From Acidocella aquatica (GTDB lineage Bacteria; Pseudomonadota; Alphaproteobacteria; Acetobacterales; Acetobacteraceae), in contig NZ_BSOS01000088.1 in the NCBI RefSeq assembly GCF_030160635.1, positions 33,433-97,432 on the forward strand: a DNA stretch of 64,000 nucleotides. The letters are read 5' to 3'. Below the pieces are notes generated by a model. The model searched no databases. It was not told where the DNA came from and worked only from the letters and a program-made list of their open reading frames with translations. The translations under genes were made by a program, and so were the position numbers. Shown piece after piece: positions 36,219 through 45,448 of the stretch; positions within the stretch are counted from its first letter, which is position 1; the number at the start of each line of letters is the position of its first letter.

Positions 36219-37049
36219 ATGATAAAAGCAGGGGTAATTGGGCTTGGTGTGATCGGGAGCGGCGTAGCCTTGTGCCTGGCGCGCGCAGGGATGCTCGCTG
36301 CGGTTTACGATGTACGCAAAAATGCCGCTGATGAACTGGAAGGTGTCCCGCCGGTGATATCCTCGCCGCGCGAACTCGCTGAAAAATCCGATGTTGTCAT
36401 CATAGCCGTGGTCAGCGCCGAACAGACCATCGACGTGCTGAACGGGCCTGACGGCGTTCTCGCCGCCGCGCGGCCGGATTTGAACATCGTTCTGGTGGCA
36501 ACGGTTTCGCTTGAAGCGTTGCAGAAAATCCGCGCGCTGACGGATGCTGCGGGTGTTGGCCTGGTCGACTGCGGCGTCACCGGTGGGCAGGCCGCCCGCA
36601 CCAACGGTTTGGTCTGTCTGGTCGGCGCCACGCCGGAGCGTCTGGCGGCGGTGAAGCCTGTACTCGATGGGTTTGCCAAATCCGTCGCGCATATGGGCGG
36701 GCCCAATGCCGGCATGGCTGCGAAAATTGCGCGCAATGTCGTGGTGTACGGTTGCTTGCGTGCCGGTTATGAAGGTGCGTCCCTTGCCCGCGCGGCGGGT
36801 GTGGATGTGCGACAGCTGGCGCAGGTCATTGAGGATAGTTCCGGCGGCGTGGGTGGTCCGATGATGCTGATGGGCCGCCCGGGCGACCCGCTCACCAATC
36901 CCGACGAGGCGAAGGTGCGTGAGTATGTGCTGGGCCTTATGCATAAGGACCTTGATGCCGCATTGGATCTGGGCAAAGCGCTCCATATACCATTGCCTCT
37001 GGTTGAATTGACTCAGGCGACCGGACGGGAAACCACTGGGCTGAAATAA
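36219..37049 (+). CDS. 3-hydroxyisobutyrate dehydrogenase-like enzyme
   Basis: 276 residues from the ATG at 36219, which has an AAGGA ribosome-binding site; an ATG five codons upstream is also in frame. The cofactor motif is AGVIGLGVIGSGVALCLARAG, DCGVTGGQAART is the substrate loop, and GMAAKIARNVVVYG gives the catalytic Lys and Asn. Beta-hydroxyacid dehydrogenases oxidise hydroxy-acids to semialdehydes or reduce related compounds. In the island it could handle a hydroxyacid released from the side chain. Confidence 0.87.
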   Translation: MIKAGVIGLGVIGSGVALCLARAGMLAAVYDVRKNAADELEGVPPVISSPRELAEKSDVVIIAVVSAEQTIDVLNGPDGVLAAARPDLNIVLVATVSLEALQKIRALTDAAGVGLVDCGVTGGQAARTNGLVCLVGATPERLAAVKPVLDGFAKSVAHMGGPNAGMAAKIARNVVVYGCLRAGYEGASLARAAGVDVRQLAQVIEDSSGGVGGPMMLMGRPGDPLTNPDEAKVREYVLGLMHKDLDAALDLGKALHIPLPLVELTQATGRETTGLK

Positions 37050-37070
37050 TTATAAAGGGAGCGCCGGCAA

Positions 37071-37457
37071 ATGAGTGAAGATGCACGTTGGAAAAATGGC
37101 CTTGCGGTGGTTGAGCAGGTTTATGGCGCGGGCTCGTCCGCCCTCATGCAGGGGCAGGACGGCAATCCTTTTGTCAACGAGACGGTCAGCCACCTGTTTG
37201 GCGAAATCTGGTCGCGGCCAGGCTTGTCAATGCGCGACAAGCGCCTGCTGGTGATCGGCGCGACGGCGATGCTGGGCCGTTCCGACCTCGTGGCCATCCA
37301 GGTTGCGGGTGCCATTGTAAATGGCGAGTTGACCGATGAGCAGCTTGCGGAAATTCCTTTGCTCATGCTGTTTTATGCCGGAGCGGGCAATTCCACCGCG
37401 CTGCACCAGGGGATCGTCGCGGGCAAAGCGCGGGCGCAAGATATGAAACCAGTGTAA
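37071..37457 (+). CDS. Carboxymuconolactone decarboxylase family protein
   Basis: 128 residues. The family core FGEIWSRPGLSMRDKRLLVIGATAMLG and the helical repeat AGAIVNGELTDEQLAEIPLLMLFYAGAGN match gamma-carboxymuconolactone decarboxylase proteins. It lacks the CxxC of AhpD-like peroxidases, so a decarboxylase or lyase role is more likely than peroxide reduction. A GGGAG ribosome-binding site precedes the ATG. Closely follows the dehydrogenase gene (21-base gap), probably same transcript. Confidence 0.85.
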   Translation: MSEDARWKNGLAVVEQVYGAGSSALMQGQDGNPFVNETVSHLFGEIWSRPGLSMRDKRLLVIGATAMLGRSDLVAIQVAGAIVNGELTDEQLAEIPLLMLFYAGAGNSTALHQGIVAGKARAQDMKPV

Positions 37458-37781
37458 ACCGGTGGGCGGCAGGCAAAGGCCCCTAGGAGGTCGTCCGGCT
37501 GCCCAAGTACTGGTTTTCACAACGAAATCAAAGCCAACCAAAACCATATGTGCCGAAAAATGATGATGGGAGCATAATTTGTTCGAGCATCCAGAATTCA
37601 CCGGCTTGGTGATCGATATCCTGGCGCGTGATTCAGCGCTTGCCGGACCTTCTGATCAACCCTCAATCGGCGCAAAACGCGGTGAGCGTTATGGGACTTT
37701 TGGCATTGACGGCAAACATCCCGTCAGCTCTCGCCAAAACATGTGCGCCCCGCGTTCACTCCCGATTCCCGAGGTGCTGCA
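37458..37781 (+). pseudogene. Gene-poor gap with a possible frameshifted gene remnant
   Basis: 324 bases without a complete gene. From TTG at 37579 (GGGAG ribosome-binding site) one frame reads FEHPEFTGLVIDILARDSAL; near 37630 a different frame reads IQRLPDLLINPQSAQNAVSV then MGLLALTANIPSALAK; and the last part enters a third frame joining the next gene. The alternation of plausible helix-like segments in different frames suggests a decayed gene with one or two frameshifts. I do not recognise the family. The alternative is chance; the frames are short. Confidence 0.3.
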
Positions 37782-38561
37782 ATGATCGAAGCCATACTCG
37801 TCGTGCTCAGCAAACCCCGGCCTGGCCGGGACGAAGATTTTAACGATTGGTACACCAACATCCATTTACGCGACGCACTTCGCTTTCGCGGTGCCATCGC
37901 GGCCCAACGCTTCCAGCGGAGTATGCTCCAGCCTTACACGCTGCCGCAGAAATTCGACTGGCGTTACCTGGCATTTTACGATGTGTTCGACGCCTCCCTG
38001 TTCGCTCGCGAGCATTGGGACAATGCGCTGACCACGCGCATGCAAGTCACCGACGCGTTCGATGACACCGTCCTGGAGGATTATCACTACTATCCGCTGC
38101 AATTCCGCGACAACAACCCGCAAATCCCGCATCGCGGCGGCGTCATCCTCGAACAGCTCAACCCGGCGCCGGGCCAGGAGCCGGCGTTCCGCGATTGGTA
38201 CAATAACGAATACTTCCCCGCTGCTGTCACACGCCCTGGCGTCCACTCCGGTGCTTTCCTCACCTTCCGTCCGCATGGCCAGATCATGCCAACCACGCCC
38301 GTCCACAACTACGTCGCCTTTTACCGGACGAACAGCGCCTCTACCGCCGCGCAAGTCTGGCAAAATGGTCAAACCCTGCGCGGTTCGGCACTGGTGGATC
38401 AGTCAAGCCTGGTGGTCTCGAACTGGGATCATCTGACACCCCGCCTGACCACTGATGACGTGCGCCATACCACTGCGGCGGCGCTGGCTGCGGAAGAGCG
38501 TGCGCGCGAGCGCATGGGCGATAAGATCGTAACCGGGGGACGCGAGAAACTTGGCCACTGA
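37782..38561 (+). CDS. EthD-like dimeric alpha/beta-barrel protein
   Basis: 259 residues from the ATG at 37782 (MIEAILVVLSKPRPG). Two similar halves are visible: DFNDWYTNIHLRDALRFRGA in the first and AFRDWYNNEYFPAAVTRPGV in the second, each a DWY motif of the ferredoxin-like dimeric alpha/beta barrel, as in EthD and other small cofactor-less enzymes. Such proteins can bind hydrophobic ligands or act as isomerases or monooxygenase accessories. Exact role unknown. Its 3' end overlaps the next gene by 11 bases. Confidence 0.75.
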   Translation: MIEAILVVLSKPRPGRDEDFNDWYTNIHLRDALRFRGAIAAQRFQRSMLQPYTLPQKFDWRYLAFYDVFDASLFAREHWDNALTTRMQVTDAFDDTVLEDYHYYPLQFRDNNPQIPHRGGVILEQLNPAPGQEPAFRDWYNNEYFPAAVTRPGVHSGAFLTFRPHGQIMPTTPVHNYVAFYRTNSASTAAQVWQNGQTLRGSALVDQSSLVVSNWDHLTPRLTTDDVRHTTAAALAAEERARERMGDKIVTGGREKLGH

Positions 38562-39471
38562 ACCGCAAATCATCGCCACCGGTCTGGCATTTCCCGAAGG
38601 ACCGGTTGTGCTGGGCGATGGCGGTATCCTCGTCGTCGAAGTAATGAGCGGGTGTCTCACGCGCATCAGCCCGGACGGTGCGCGCACGGTCGTCGCGCAA
38701 ACCGGCGGCGGACCGAATGGCGCCGCCATCGGCCCAGACGGACTCTGCTATATTTGCAACAACGGAGGCGTGGGGCCTTCCCACATGCCCGGTATCTGGC
38801 TTCCCAGCGAAGCCCCTCACGATACACCGCCGGGTGCCATCCAGACTGTCGATCTTTCCTCCGGCAGCGTGCGCACACTCTACGCCCACACCACGGAAAC
38901 ACCGTTTTGGGGACCAAACGATCTCGTGTTCGACGCGCATGGCGGCTTCTGGTTCACTGATTTCGGACGTGATCGTGGCCGCACCCGCCAGCGCGGCGGG
39001 GTATACTACGCCAAAGCCGATGGCAGCGCCATTACCGAAGTCATCCCCCTACTCGACGGCGCCAACGGCATCGGTCTCGCACCTGATGGCAATACGCTCT
39101 ATGTCGCCGAAACCTACTCCTCCCACCTCTGGCAATTCCGCCTTTCGGCGCCAGGCATGATAGACCGGGCAGCCGGCCACTTGCCGCATGGAGGGAGCAT
39201 CCTTGGCCGCGCCGGCCCCGGCCAGTTTCTGGACAGCTTGGCCGTAGATAGCGCCGGCAATATCTGCTGCGCCTCGCCGGGCCTTGGCCACATTCTTGTA
39301 TTTTCTCCCACAGGCGGACTGCGGCAGGCAATTGCCATGCCGGATTTCCTAACCACCAACATCGCCTTCGGAGGATGGAACCGGCAAACGGCCTTCATCA
39401 CCCTCGGCAGCTCAGGACGCCTCGCTTCCCTTCCGTGGCCGTGTCCGGGGTTAAAGTTGCACCATAGCTAA
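38551..39471 (+). CDS. SMP-30/gluconolactonase-like beta-propeller
   Basis: 306 residues from the TTG at 38551, after GGGGGA 15 bases upstream, overlapping the previous stop by 11 bases. The sequence has propeller blade repeats: PEGPVVLGDGGILVVEVMSG, GPNDLVFDAHGGFWFTDFGR, GANGIGLAPDGNTLYVAETYS and LDSLAVDSAGNICCASPG. These match SMP-30/gluconolaconase/LRE-like lactonases, which open lactones with a metal at the propeller centre; Glu in PEGP and Asn-Asp in GPND would be ligands. Fits a lactone-hydrolysis step after Baeyer-Villiger-type oxygenation. No signal peptide. Confidence 0.82.
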   Translation: MATEPQIIATGLAFPEGPVVLGDGGILVVEVMSGCLTRISPDGARTVVAQTGGGPNGAAIGPDGLCYICNNGGVGPSHMPGIWLPSEAPHDTPPGAIQTVDLSSGSVRTLYAHTTETPFWGPNDLVFDAHGGFWFTDFGRDRGRTRQRGGVYYAKADGSAITEVIPLLDGANGIGLAPDGNTLYVAETYSSHLWQFRLSAPGMIDRAAGHLPHGGSILGRAGPGQFLDSLAVDSAGNICCASPGLGHILVFSPTGGLRQAIAMPDFLTTNIAFGGWNRQTAFITLGSSGRLASLPWPCPGLKLHHS

Positions 39472-39909
39472 TCAGCTTTCCGGCAACAGACCGGGCGGGA
39501 CATTATACCGCCAGCAATTTTCCTCGTAACGTGAACTGATTCGCCAGCCTTTCGGCGTCCGGACAAATTCATCCCGGTACCACAAGCCAACCACCATCAC
39601 ATGACCGTCCGGTTGCAACACCATTGGGTTGGTGCAGATGGTCTTGCCATAAGCGTGGTCACCCTCGATTTTAAGTTTTGTGGTCGAAATAATATGCTGT
39701 GTGGTGCGCAGCACCTGCATGCTTTGCGCGAGGAACGCTTTGATCTCCGGCAAGGTGCCTTTCACGCCGACCATTTCGGTATAGTCGATCACCGCATCGG
39801 GCGTGAACACCTCATCGAGCGCGTCCCAGTCTCGAGTGTCTATTGCGTAGCAATATTCCACCATCAATTCCTGAATTTCCAGGCGGTCGGATATTTCTTC
39901 CAGTGTCAT
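39472..39909 (-). CDS. SnoaL-like / NTF2-fold protein
   Basis: 145 residues from the ATG at 39909 with a GAGGA ribosome-binding site; the frame extends upstream but without homology. EIQELMVEYCYAIDTRDWDA is the NTF2-fold pattern shared with the 33536-33979 protein (YCRYLDTKNW). Family roles include isomerases, dehydratases and hydroxylase beta subunits. Leftward and last of a run of five genes on the minus strand (48.6 to 39.5 kb); the stop abuts the SMP-30 gene's stop. Confidence 0.83.
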   Translation of the reverse strand: MTLEEISDRLEIQELMVEYCYAIDTRDWDALDEVFTPDAVIDYTEMVGVKGTLPEIKAFLAQSMQVLRTTQHIISTTKLKIEGDHAYGKTICTNPMVLQPDGHVMVVGLWYRDEFVRTPKGWRISSRYEENCWRYNVPPGLLPES

Positions 39910-40004
39910 GGCTGGTTCTCCTCGGCATGCGCTTTGAGTATGAATAAAAAAACTTCTCGCATCAGTTGCGACCAAGCCCCCCGGCCCTATTTATTTGGCA
40001 CGGC

Positions 40005-41675
40005 CTATCCCGCGCTCAAACTGCGTCCCGCGATGTAGCCCAAGGTGATCGCCGGTCCGACGTTGCAGCCATGGGCTGGCGCCTTGCCACGCCAAATGGA
40101 GTTGGCGTCCAGCCCCGCCGCGTACAGACCTTTGACAGGCTGACCATTCTGGCCAAGAACTTGGGCCTTACCGTTGATCCGCAGGCCGACCGTCGTGGAA
40201 CCGTCTCCAGAAGTGATCTGCACGGCGTAGAACGGTCCCTTTTCCACAGTACCAAGGCAGGGATTGGGTCCATGCGCCGGGTCGCCTAGATCTCGGTCAA
40301 GTACCGACTCTCCTTTGTTGAAATCCAGATCATTCCCCGTTTTGGCGAACTCGTTCATGCGCGCCGCAGTCGCTTTGAGGCCCATGGGATCAACGCCGAT
40401 TTTGGTCGCTAGTTCCTCAAGAGTCTCCGCCTCTACGATATAGCCGGATTTGAGCAGCTTTTTTAGACCCATCGCGCCGGGATACACCAATCCCAGGCCA
40501 TATGCTTTAACGAAACGTGAGTCGGCGATGATATACGCAGGCACATTCCCGGTGCGGTGCATATCGTCGACAAATGTTTGCGATGCTTCATTACCGAAAC
40601 GTTTTCCTTGCCGGTCAACTGCAATGCAGCCTGGCTTGGACATGTCTATGAGATGCGCATAAAGTGCTGTCGTGCCATCCTCTTTCTTCGCGGTGGAGAC
40701 AACGCACCAGACGCCATTGGCATAGTTCTCGTCATCCAAGGATGCCCCGGCTTCGAGGCCCATGTTCATGCCATCGCCGGTGGCGCTTTCCACAGTGGTA
40801 GAAACATGTTGATCTGGAAAAGGCATGTAAGCCCGGCGAAGTTGCTGATTGGCCGAGAAGCCGCCGGAGGCTAGGACCACACCACGGCGGGTGCCCAGAG
40901 TCTGAGAAATGCCATCGCGCTCAATGCGGATGCCTGTAACGCCTTCCGCCCCAACGATGAGTTGTGACACGGAAGTATCGCGCCACAAGACAACACCGGC
41001 GTCGCGCGCCGATTTCAACAGCCGCGCCGCAAGAGCGTTGCCCATGGTCAGGCGCGTGCCACGCGGGTGGCCGCGTAATTTGTCCCAGCCGAATCGGGCG
41101 CCAAGTTTCACCATATAGAGGAAGGATTTAAGTGAGGATTTGGCGTTGGTCAGATGAGGTAGATCTGGCAGATCGATCATGAAACCTCCCGGTGCATTGA
41201 ATTCCGCCCGGGGGATGCGCAGTTGCTCGAAAAGTCCGTTCAGTTTTTTTGCGTCATACTCAAGCGGACGCAACAACCGGCCATCCAAGGAAGCACCAGG
41301 TCGTTCCTGGTGCCAGTCGGGTGAGTGCTCCGCGATGGTGAACCGAACCTCGGTATTTTTTTCGTAAAATTGCAACATTTCCGGACCAGCTTGCAGATAT
41401 GCATCCAATACCTCAGTTCGTAGTTTCTCTCCCACAAGGGACTGAATATATTGCCGGCCCGCCTCCACTGTATCCGTAATGCCAGCAGCCGTGGCATGAT
41501 GATTACCAGGAATCCAGATGCCACCGCCTGAAAGCGCGGTTGTTCCACCAAACCAATGGGTTTTTTCCACGACAAGAACTTTTAGGCCACGCTTCGCGGC
41601 CGAGAGCGCCGCAGATAACCCCGCCGCCCCCGAACCAATCACAATGACATCCCAGGTGCCGGCATCATTCTCCAT
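40005..41675 (-). CDS. KstD-like FAD-dependent oxidoreductase
   Basis: 556 residues of the FAD-binding-2 family that includes 3-ketosteroid delta-1-dehydrogenase. The start at 41675 is chosen for a GGAG ribosome-binding site and the family N-terminus WDVIVIGSGAAGLSAALSAA. FWGGTTALSGGGIWIPGN type segment is present as FGGTTALSGGGIWIPGNHH, and GLYAAGLDANSIWRGKAPAH then GCNVGPAITLGYIAGRS closes the FAD site. In KstD the last segment carries the catalytic Tyr of a YPGxG motif; here the aligned residues are APAHG, so the Tyr is replaced by Ala. It may dehydrogenate or reduce another cyclic ketone. Same strand as the transporter, 60 bases away. Confidence 0.82.
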   Translation of the reverse strand: MENDAGTWDVIVIGSGAAGLSAALSAAKRGLKVLVVEKTHWFGGTTALSGGGIWIPGNHHATAAGITDTVEAGRQYIQSLVGEKLRTEVLDAYLQAGPEMLQFYEKNTEVRFTIAEHSPDWHQERPGASLDGRLLRPLEYDAKKLNGLFEQLRIPRAEFNAPGGFMIDLPDLPHLTNAKSSLKSFLYMVKLGARFGWDKLRGHPRGTRLTMGNALAARLLKSARDAGVVLWRDTSVSQLIVGAEGVTGIRIERDGISQTLGTRRGVVLASGGFSANQQLRRAYMPFPDQHVSTTVESATGDGMNMGLEAGASLDDENYANGVWCVVSTAKKEDGTTALYAHLIDMSKPGCIAVDRQGKRFGNEASQTFVDDMHRTGNVPAYIIADSRFVKAYGLGLVYPGAMGLKKLLKSGYIVEAETLEELATKIGVDPMGLKATAARMNEFAKTGNDLDFNKGESVLDRDLGDPAHGPNPCLGTVEKGPFYAVQITSGDGSTTVGLRINGKAQVLGQNGQPVKGLYAAGLDANSIWRGKAPAHGCNVGPAITLGYIAGRSLSAG

Positions 41676-41735
41676 GGTATTTTGAACTCCTAATTGTCCA
41701 GCCTGAATCATTTCACACAAGCCGAGATGGCGGAT

Positions 41736-44147
41736 TTACCCTGATGGTGTCTGCTTCTGAAACAAACGTGACGGCAGCAAGAAATAGGCCAATGACGGCA
41801 GCAACACCATGGCGCCGAACATATTCCACAAGAACATGAACGAGAGCAGCAAGCCCATATCGGCCTGGAATTTGATCGGTGCAAAAATCCAGGTGACAAC
41901 GCCGGTGGCCAGCGTGATGCCAGTAAGGATCACCACACGGCCGGTGAACAGCAGTGTCTGGTGATAGGCATCGGATAACGTCGCCCCTTCACGCAAGTTT
42001 TTGAGCATGATGCTAAGGACATATAAGGCATAATCAACGCCGATGCCGACACCAAGTGCTACCACCGGTAAGGTGGCAACTTTGATGCCTATACCGAGCC
42101 AGACCATTAATGCCTGTGCCAGCAATGAGGTGATGGTTAGCGGTACCACGGCGCAGATCACGGCGCGCCAGGAGCGGAATGTGATCAGGCAAAAGACGAT
42201 GACTACGAAGTAGACCAGAAACAGCATATTCTCATTGGCTTGTTTGATGACGATATTGGTCGCAGCCGCGATACCAGCATTACCGCCAGCGAGGGACATT
42301 TTGAAATTAGGACTTTGGTTTTTCGGATTGGCGATAAATTTTTGGACAACATTAACTACTGTATCAAGTGTTTTTGCTTTATGATCTCGTAACGAAATAT
42401 ACAAAGGATCAAAGGAGCAGGTAAAATTACTGAGGTTTGCTGGCAAACCGCCGTTGAGGCTGTTGAGCATCGGCTGATTGGGCTCAATACCAAACCATTT
42501 TGGCGCATCTTCTGTCATAAGCATCGACCCGTATTCAGCAAATGATGCGAGCGAATTTGTCGACTTTACAACCGGAAGCTGATCTAGCTGCCACTGCAAC
42601 TCACCTAAAGCAATCAGTACATCATAATTCAGGCAACCCTGTTCGGGGGTATCCGTCAGAACAATAAAAGTATCACTCCCGGTTTTGAAATTTTCGCCAA
42701 TGAATGCGTTATCTTGGTTATACTGAGAGCTTTGCCGCAATTCCGGGGCGCCATTATCAAGGTCCCCCACCTGAACTCCACGGCCAACGTACCAGCCAAA
42801 AACACCTAAAGCGAGCATAAATACGATGGCACCGATCGCATAGTTGCGCCTTGTAAACAAATCCAGAAAATTCCAAAGAAAATTTCTGGAGCGCGGCGGT
42901 CCGGGTTCTGGCGTGCTTGCCAGGGACCGCAAGGCTGCCCTACTGTCTACCCCGGTATAGCTTAGCATGGTAGGCAACATCATCAAATTTGTAATGACCA
43001 AAATACCAACACCTATACTGGCGATGGTCGCCAACTGCCGGATGGCAACGATCTGGATCATCATCAGCACTGCAAAGCTTGTAACATCGCAAATAAGTGC
43101 CGCAAAGCCTGCAAGAAATAAGCGCCGGAATGTGTAACGCGCCGCGACAAGTGGGTGCGTTCCACGACCGATATCCTGCATAACGCCATTCATTTTCTGG
43201 GCGCCATGGCTCATGCCAATCGCAAAAACTAGAAACGGAACTAAAACGGAATAGGGCGTTAAATCGTAACCCAGAAGGGACAAAATGCCCATTTGCCAAA
43301 CCACGGCCGTAATAGAGGCAAAGACAACCAGCAAGGTACTGCGGATACAACGTGTGTACCAATACAAAAACATCGTAGCGATCAAAACCGAAACGGCGAA
43401 GAACATCAGTACTTCGTTGATTCCATTGATCATGTCACCCACCACCATCGCAAAGCCGATGATATGCAATGTCACGCCTTGAGAGTCGTACTGATCTCTG
43501 ATCGCATTCAGCTGCCGCGAAAGATCACCGTAATCAAGTGGTTTGCCCGTCAGATTATTTATTTCAAGCAGCGGGACGTAGATCATGCTTGATTTGAAAT
43601 TGTCAGACACAAGCTTGCCTACTTCGCCGGTCTTCAAAATGTTCTGCCGCACACCTTCGAGCTGCTTGGGCGAACCATCGTATGTGTCACCGATCACCGG
43701 ACCGCTATCCAGACCATCAGCCGTAACTGCAATCCAACGGGTATTGGGCGTCCACAGTGACGTCATGAAGGGACGATCAACACCCGGAAGCAGGTATACT
43801 TTATCGCTAATTTTTCTTAGTGTATTCAGATAATTCTTATCAATAATCGTTCCTGTGTCAGCGGTAACTGAAATTTCCACTGCATTCGCTTGAGATTGCA
43901 GATCTGCATAATGCTTCAGGTAGTTTACGATGAACGGTTGTTTCGTTGGAATCGTATCGTTAAAGTCGGCGTTGATCCTAACGTCCAGAGACTTTATGCC
44001 AAGGAATATCGTTATAACGATGCATATGGTCAGAAACACAAGCCTGTTATTGAATAAAATGCCCTCAAACCAAGAGCCGCTCTTTTTATCAAAGCTCTCA
44101 ACCTTAGCATGAACTTTCATGTCGCCACTATTCTTGTAATCAAGCAC
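41736..44147 (-). CDS. RND/MMPL-family membrane transporter
   Basis: 803 residues. A GTG at 44147 follows AAAGGA; an ATG nine codons downstream is possible. Two similar halves each have a first helix (LVFLTICIVITIFLGIKSL and AIGAIVFMLALGVFGWYVG), a large periplasmic loop, and a five-helix bundle (including LIATMFLYWYTR and FLVYFVVIVFCLITFRSW) as in hydrophobe/amphiphile efflux or MMPL proteins. Such transporters in catabolic islands are proposed to move hydrophobic substrates across the envelope. Encoded with DUF1302, DUF1329 and YCF48-like genes. Confidence 0.88.
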   Translation of the reverse strand: MLDYKNSGDMKVHAKVESFDKKSGSWFEGILFNNRLVFLTICIVITIFLGIKSLDVRINADFNDTIPTKQPFIVNYLKHYADLQSQANAVEISVTADTGTIIDKNYLNTLRKISDKVYLLPGVDRPFMTSLWTPNTRWIAVTADGLDSGPVIGDTYDGSPKQLEGVRQNILKTGEVGKLVSDNFKSSMIYVPLLEINNLTGKPLDYGDLSRQLNAIRDQYDSQGVTLHIIGFAMVVGDMINGINEVLMFFAVSVLIATMFLYWYTRCIRSTLLVVFASITAVVWQMGILSLLGYDLTPYSVLVPFLVFAIGMSHGAQKMNGVMQDIGRGTHPLVAARYTFRRLFLAGFAALICDVTSFAVLMMIQIVAIRQLATIASIGVGILVITNLMMLPTMLSYTGVDSRAALRSLASTPEPGPPRSRNFLWNFLDLFTRRNYAIGAIVFMLALGVFGWYVGRGVQVGDLDNGAPELRQSSQYNQDNAFIGENFKTGSDTFIVLTDTPEQGCLNYDVLIALGELQWQLDQLPVVKSTNSLASFAEYGSMLMTEDAPKWFGIEPNQPMLNSLNGGLPANLSNFTCSFDPLYISLRDHKAKTLDTVVNVVQKFIANPKNQSPNFKMSLAGGNAGIAAATNIVIKQANENMLFLVYFVVIVFCLITFRSWRAVICAVVPLTITSLLAQALMVWLGIGIKVATLPVVALGVGIGVDYALYVLSIMLKNLREGATLSDAYHQTLLFTGRVVILTGITLATGVVTWIFAPIKFQADMGLLLSFMFLWNMFGAMVLLPSLAYFLLPSRLFQKQTPSG

Positions 44148-44189
44148 CGTTCGATCCTTTGAGTTACGTCTCTCTAAACGCCAAACGCA

Positions 44190-45299
44190 CTAGTTCAAAG
44201 AAGACAACGGCACGACGCGCACACCGCTGGTGCCAACTAGCACGACGTTACCATTCGCCGCTTGTGCTACCCCGAAAATTCCCATGCCCTGATTTCCAGG
44301 GATCATATGAAAATTCTTGCCGTTATCGGAACTAAGGAAGACATTACCCGCTTCGTTGGCAAGAAGAATTGTCCCAGATTTAAGTGTTATTCCGGCGGTT
44401 AAATTGCTTTGACTTGGAACGTTTACCTGGCTCCAGCTTTGCCCCTGGTTGGCGCTCTCAAAGGCCGCGCCGGCGACACCGTATGCGAGGACAATGTTGC
44501 TCCCCGCATCGAATATGCCAAAAAGCGTGTTCTCTGATGGTGTTGGCAGCAGGACAAATGTCTTTCCCTGGTCATCCGAGCGCAGGACTGTACCAGCCTC
44601 ACCGGCTATGTAGAGGGATGTACCAATCCAAGCCGTATCGTACAGATTATGGCTGATGGGATCAGCAACCTGAAGACTCAGATCGGTCCAGGTCTTGCCG
44701 CCATCGTTCGTCGCAATCGCCAGGCGGTACGCCCCAAATGCAATAGCAACCTCTGGACTCATTGCTACCAGCGACAAAATGGGTTTATCCGGACCAGCAC
44801 TCATAAGTATGTTGGCGCGCCGCACAGCCATTTGGGCTTTAGGATCGTTTGGATTTGTGGCAAGAAACTGAGTCGCGTTTGCCACCATCAATTGATTGAT
44901 TTCCGCGCCCATAATCTGCTTAGTCCAGGTCAGACCACCATCAGTTGTATGAAGCACCAAGCCATAGTCTGCCCCTGCCCAACCGACTAGCGGCGTTGCA
45001 AACGCAACAGAGGTAATTGTGACGCGAACCGGCACCACAGCCTGATGCCAAGTTTGCCCATTGTCGTCGGAGTAAACAATAACGCCATGCTCGCCAACTG
45101 CCACCAGCCGGTTGCCCGCATGGGCTATGCTGATCAATAGAACACGGCTTGGATCCGCGACCGTGATAGCATTCTCATTGAGTACGCTATAATTAGTGTC
45201 TGCCATGGCTAGACCTGAACCAGCCAGGAGCAAAAACAGGAGAGGCAGAAGAAATTTGCCAAAGTTTCTGCGCGCCGGCACGAACAAGCAATCAGTCAT
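44190..45299 (-). CDS. YCF48-like periplasmic beta-propeller protein
   Basis: 369 residues from the ATG at 45299; an earlier in-frame start would add 42 residues before the signal peptide. A signal peptide (FGKFLLPLLFLLLAGSGLAMA, cleaved near ADT) is followed by a repeated BNR/YCF48 pattern: GEHGVIVYSDDNGQTWHQAV, DYGLVLHTTDGGLTWTKQI, GAYRLAIATNDGGKTWTDL, GEAGTVLRSDDQGKTFVLL and ANQGQSWSQV. In Pseudomonas-type catabolic operons a YCF48 protein sits beside DUF1302/1329/RND genes, as here. Role may be envelope assembly of the transporter. Function inferred from context only. Confidence 0.85.
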   Translation of the reverse strand: MTDCLFVPARRNFGKFLLPLLFLLLAGSGLAMADTNYSVLNENAITVADPSRVLLISIAHAGNRLVAVGEHGVIVYSDDNGQTWHQAVVPVRVTITSVAFATPLVGWAGADYGLVLHTTDGGLTWTKQIMGAEINQLMVANATQFLATNPNDPKAQMAVRRANILMSAGPDKPILSLVAMSPEVAIAFGAYRLAIATNDGGKTWTDLSLQVADPISHNLYDTAWIGTSLYIAGEAGTVLRSDDQGKTFVLLPTPSENTLFGIFDAGSNIVLAYGVAGAAFESANQGQSWSQVNVPSQSNLTAGITLKSGTILLANEAGNVFLSSDNGKNFHMIPGNQGMGIFGVAQAANGNVVLVGTSGVRVVPLSSLN

Positions 45300-45448
45300 A
45301 AAAATTATCTTTTGCCAGAGCAATCGGTTTTCTCCACCTCGTCTTGAGAATAAATTTCCCTTGGCTGGGGGGCCAAGGGAAATTTTCGCCAACATCGTTA
45401 CAATTTCATACGCTTTTGCAAGCAACGTATATCTGATTTGACGTTTGC

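Noticed and set aside
40005..41675. Straight naming of this gene as 3-ketosteroid delta-1-dehydrogenase, and of the island as steroid degradation
   Set aside because: The catalytic Tyr segment is missing and no other steroid-specific genes (for example a KshA-type oxygenase with intact domains) are in the window.
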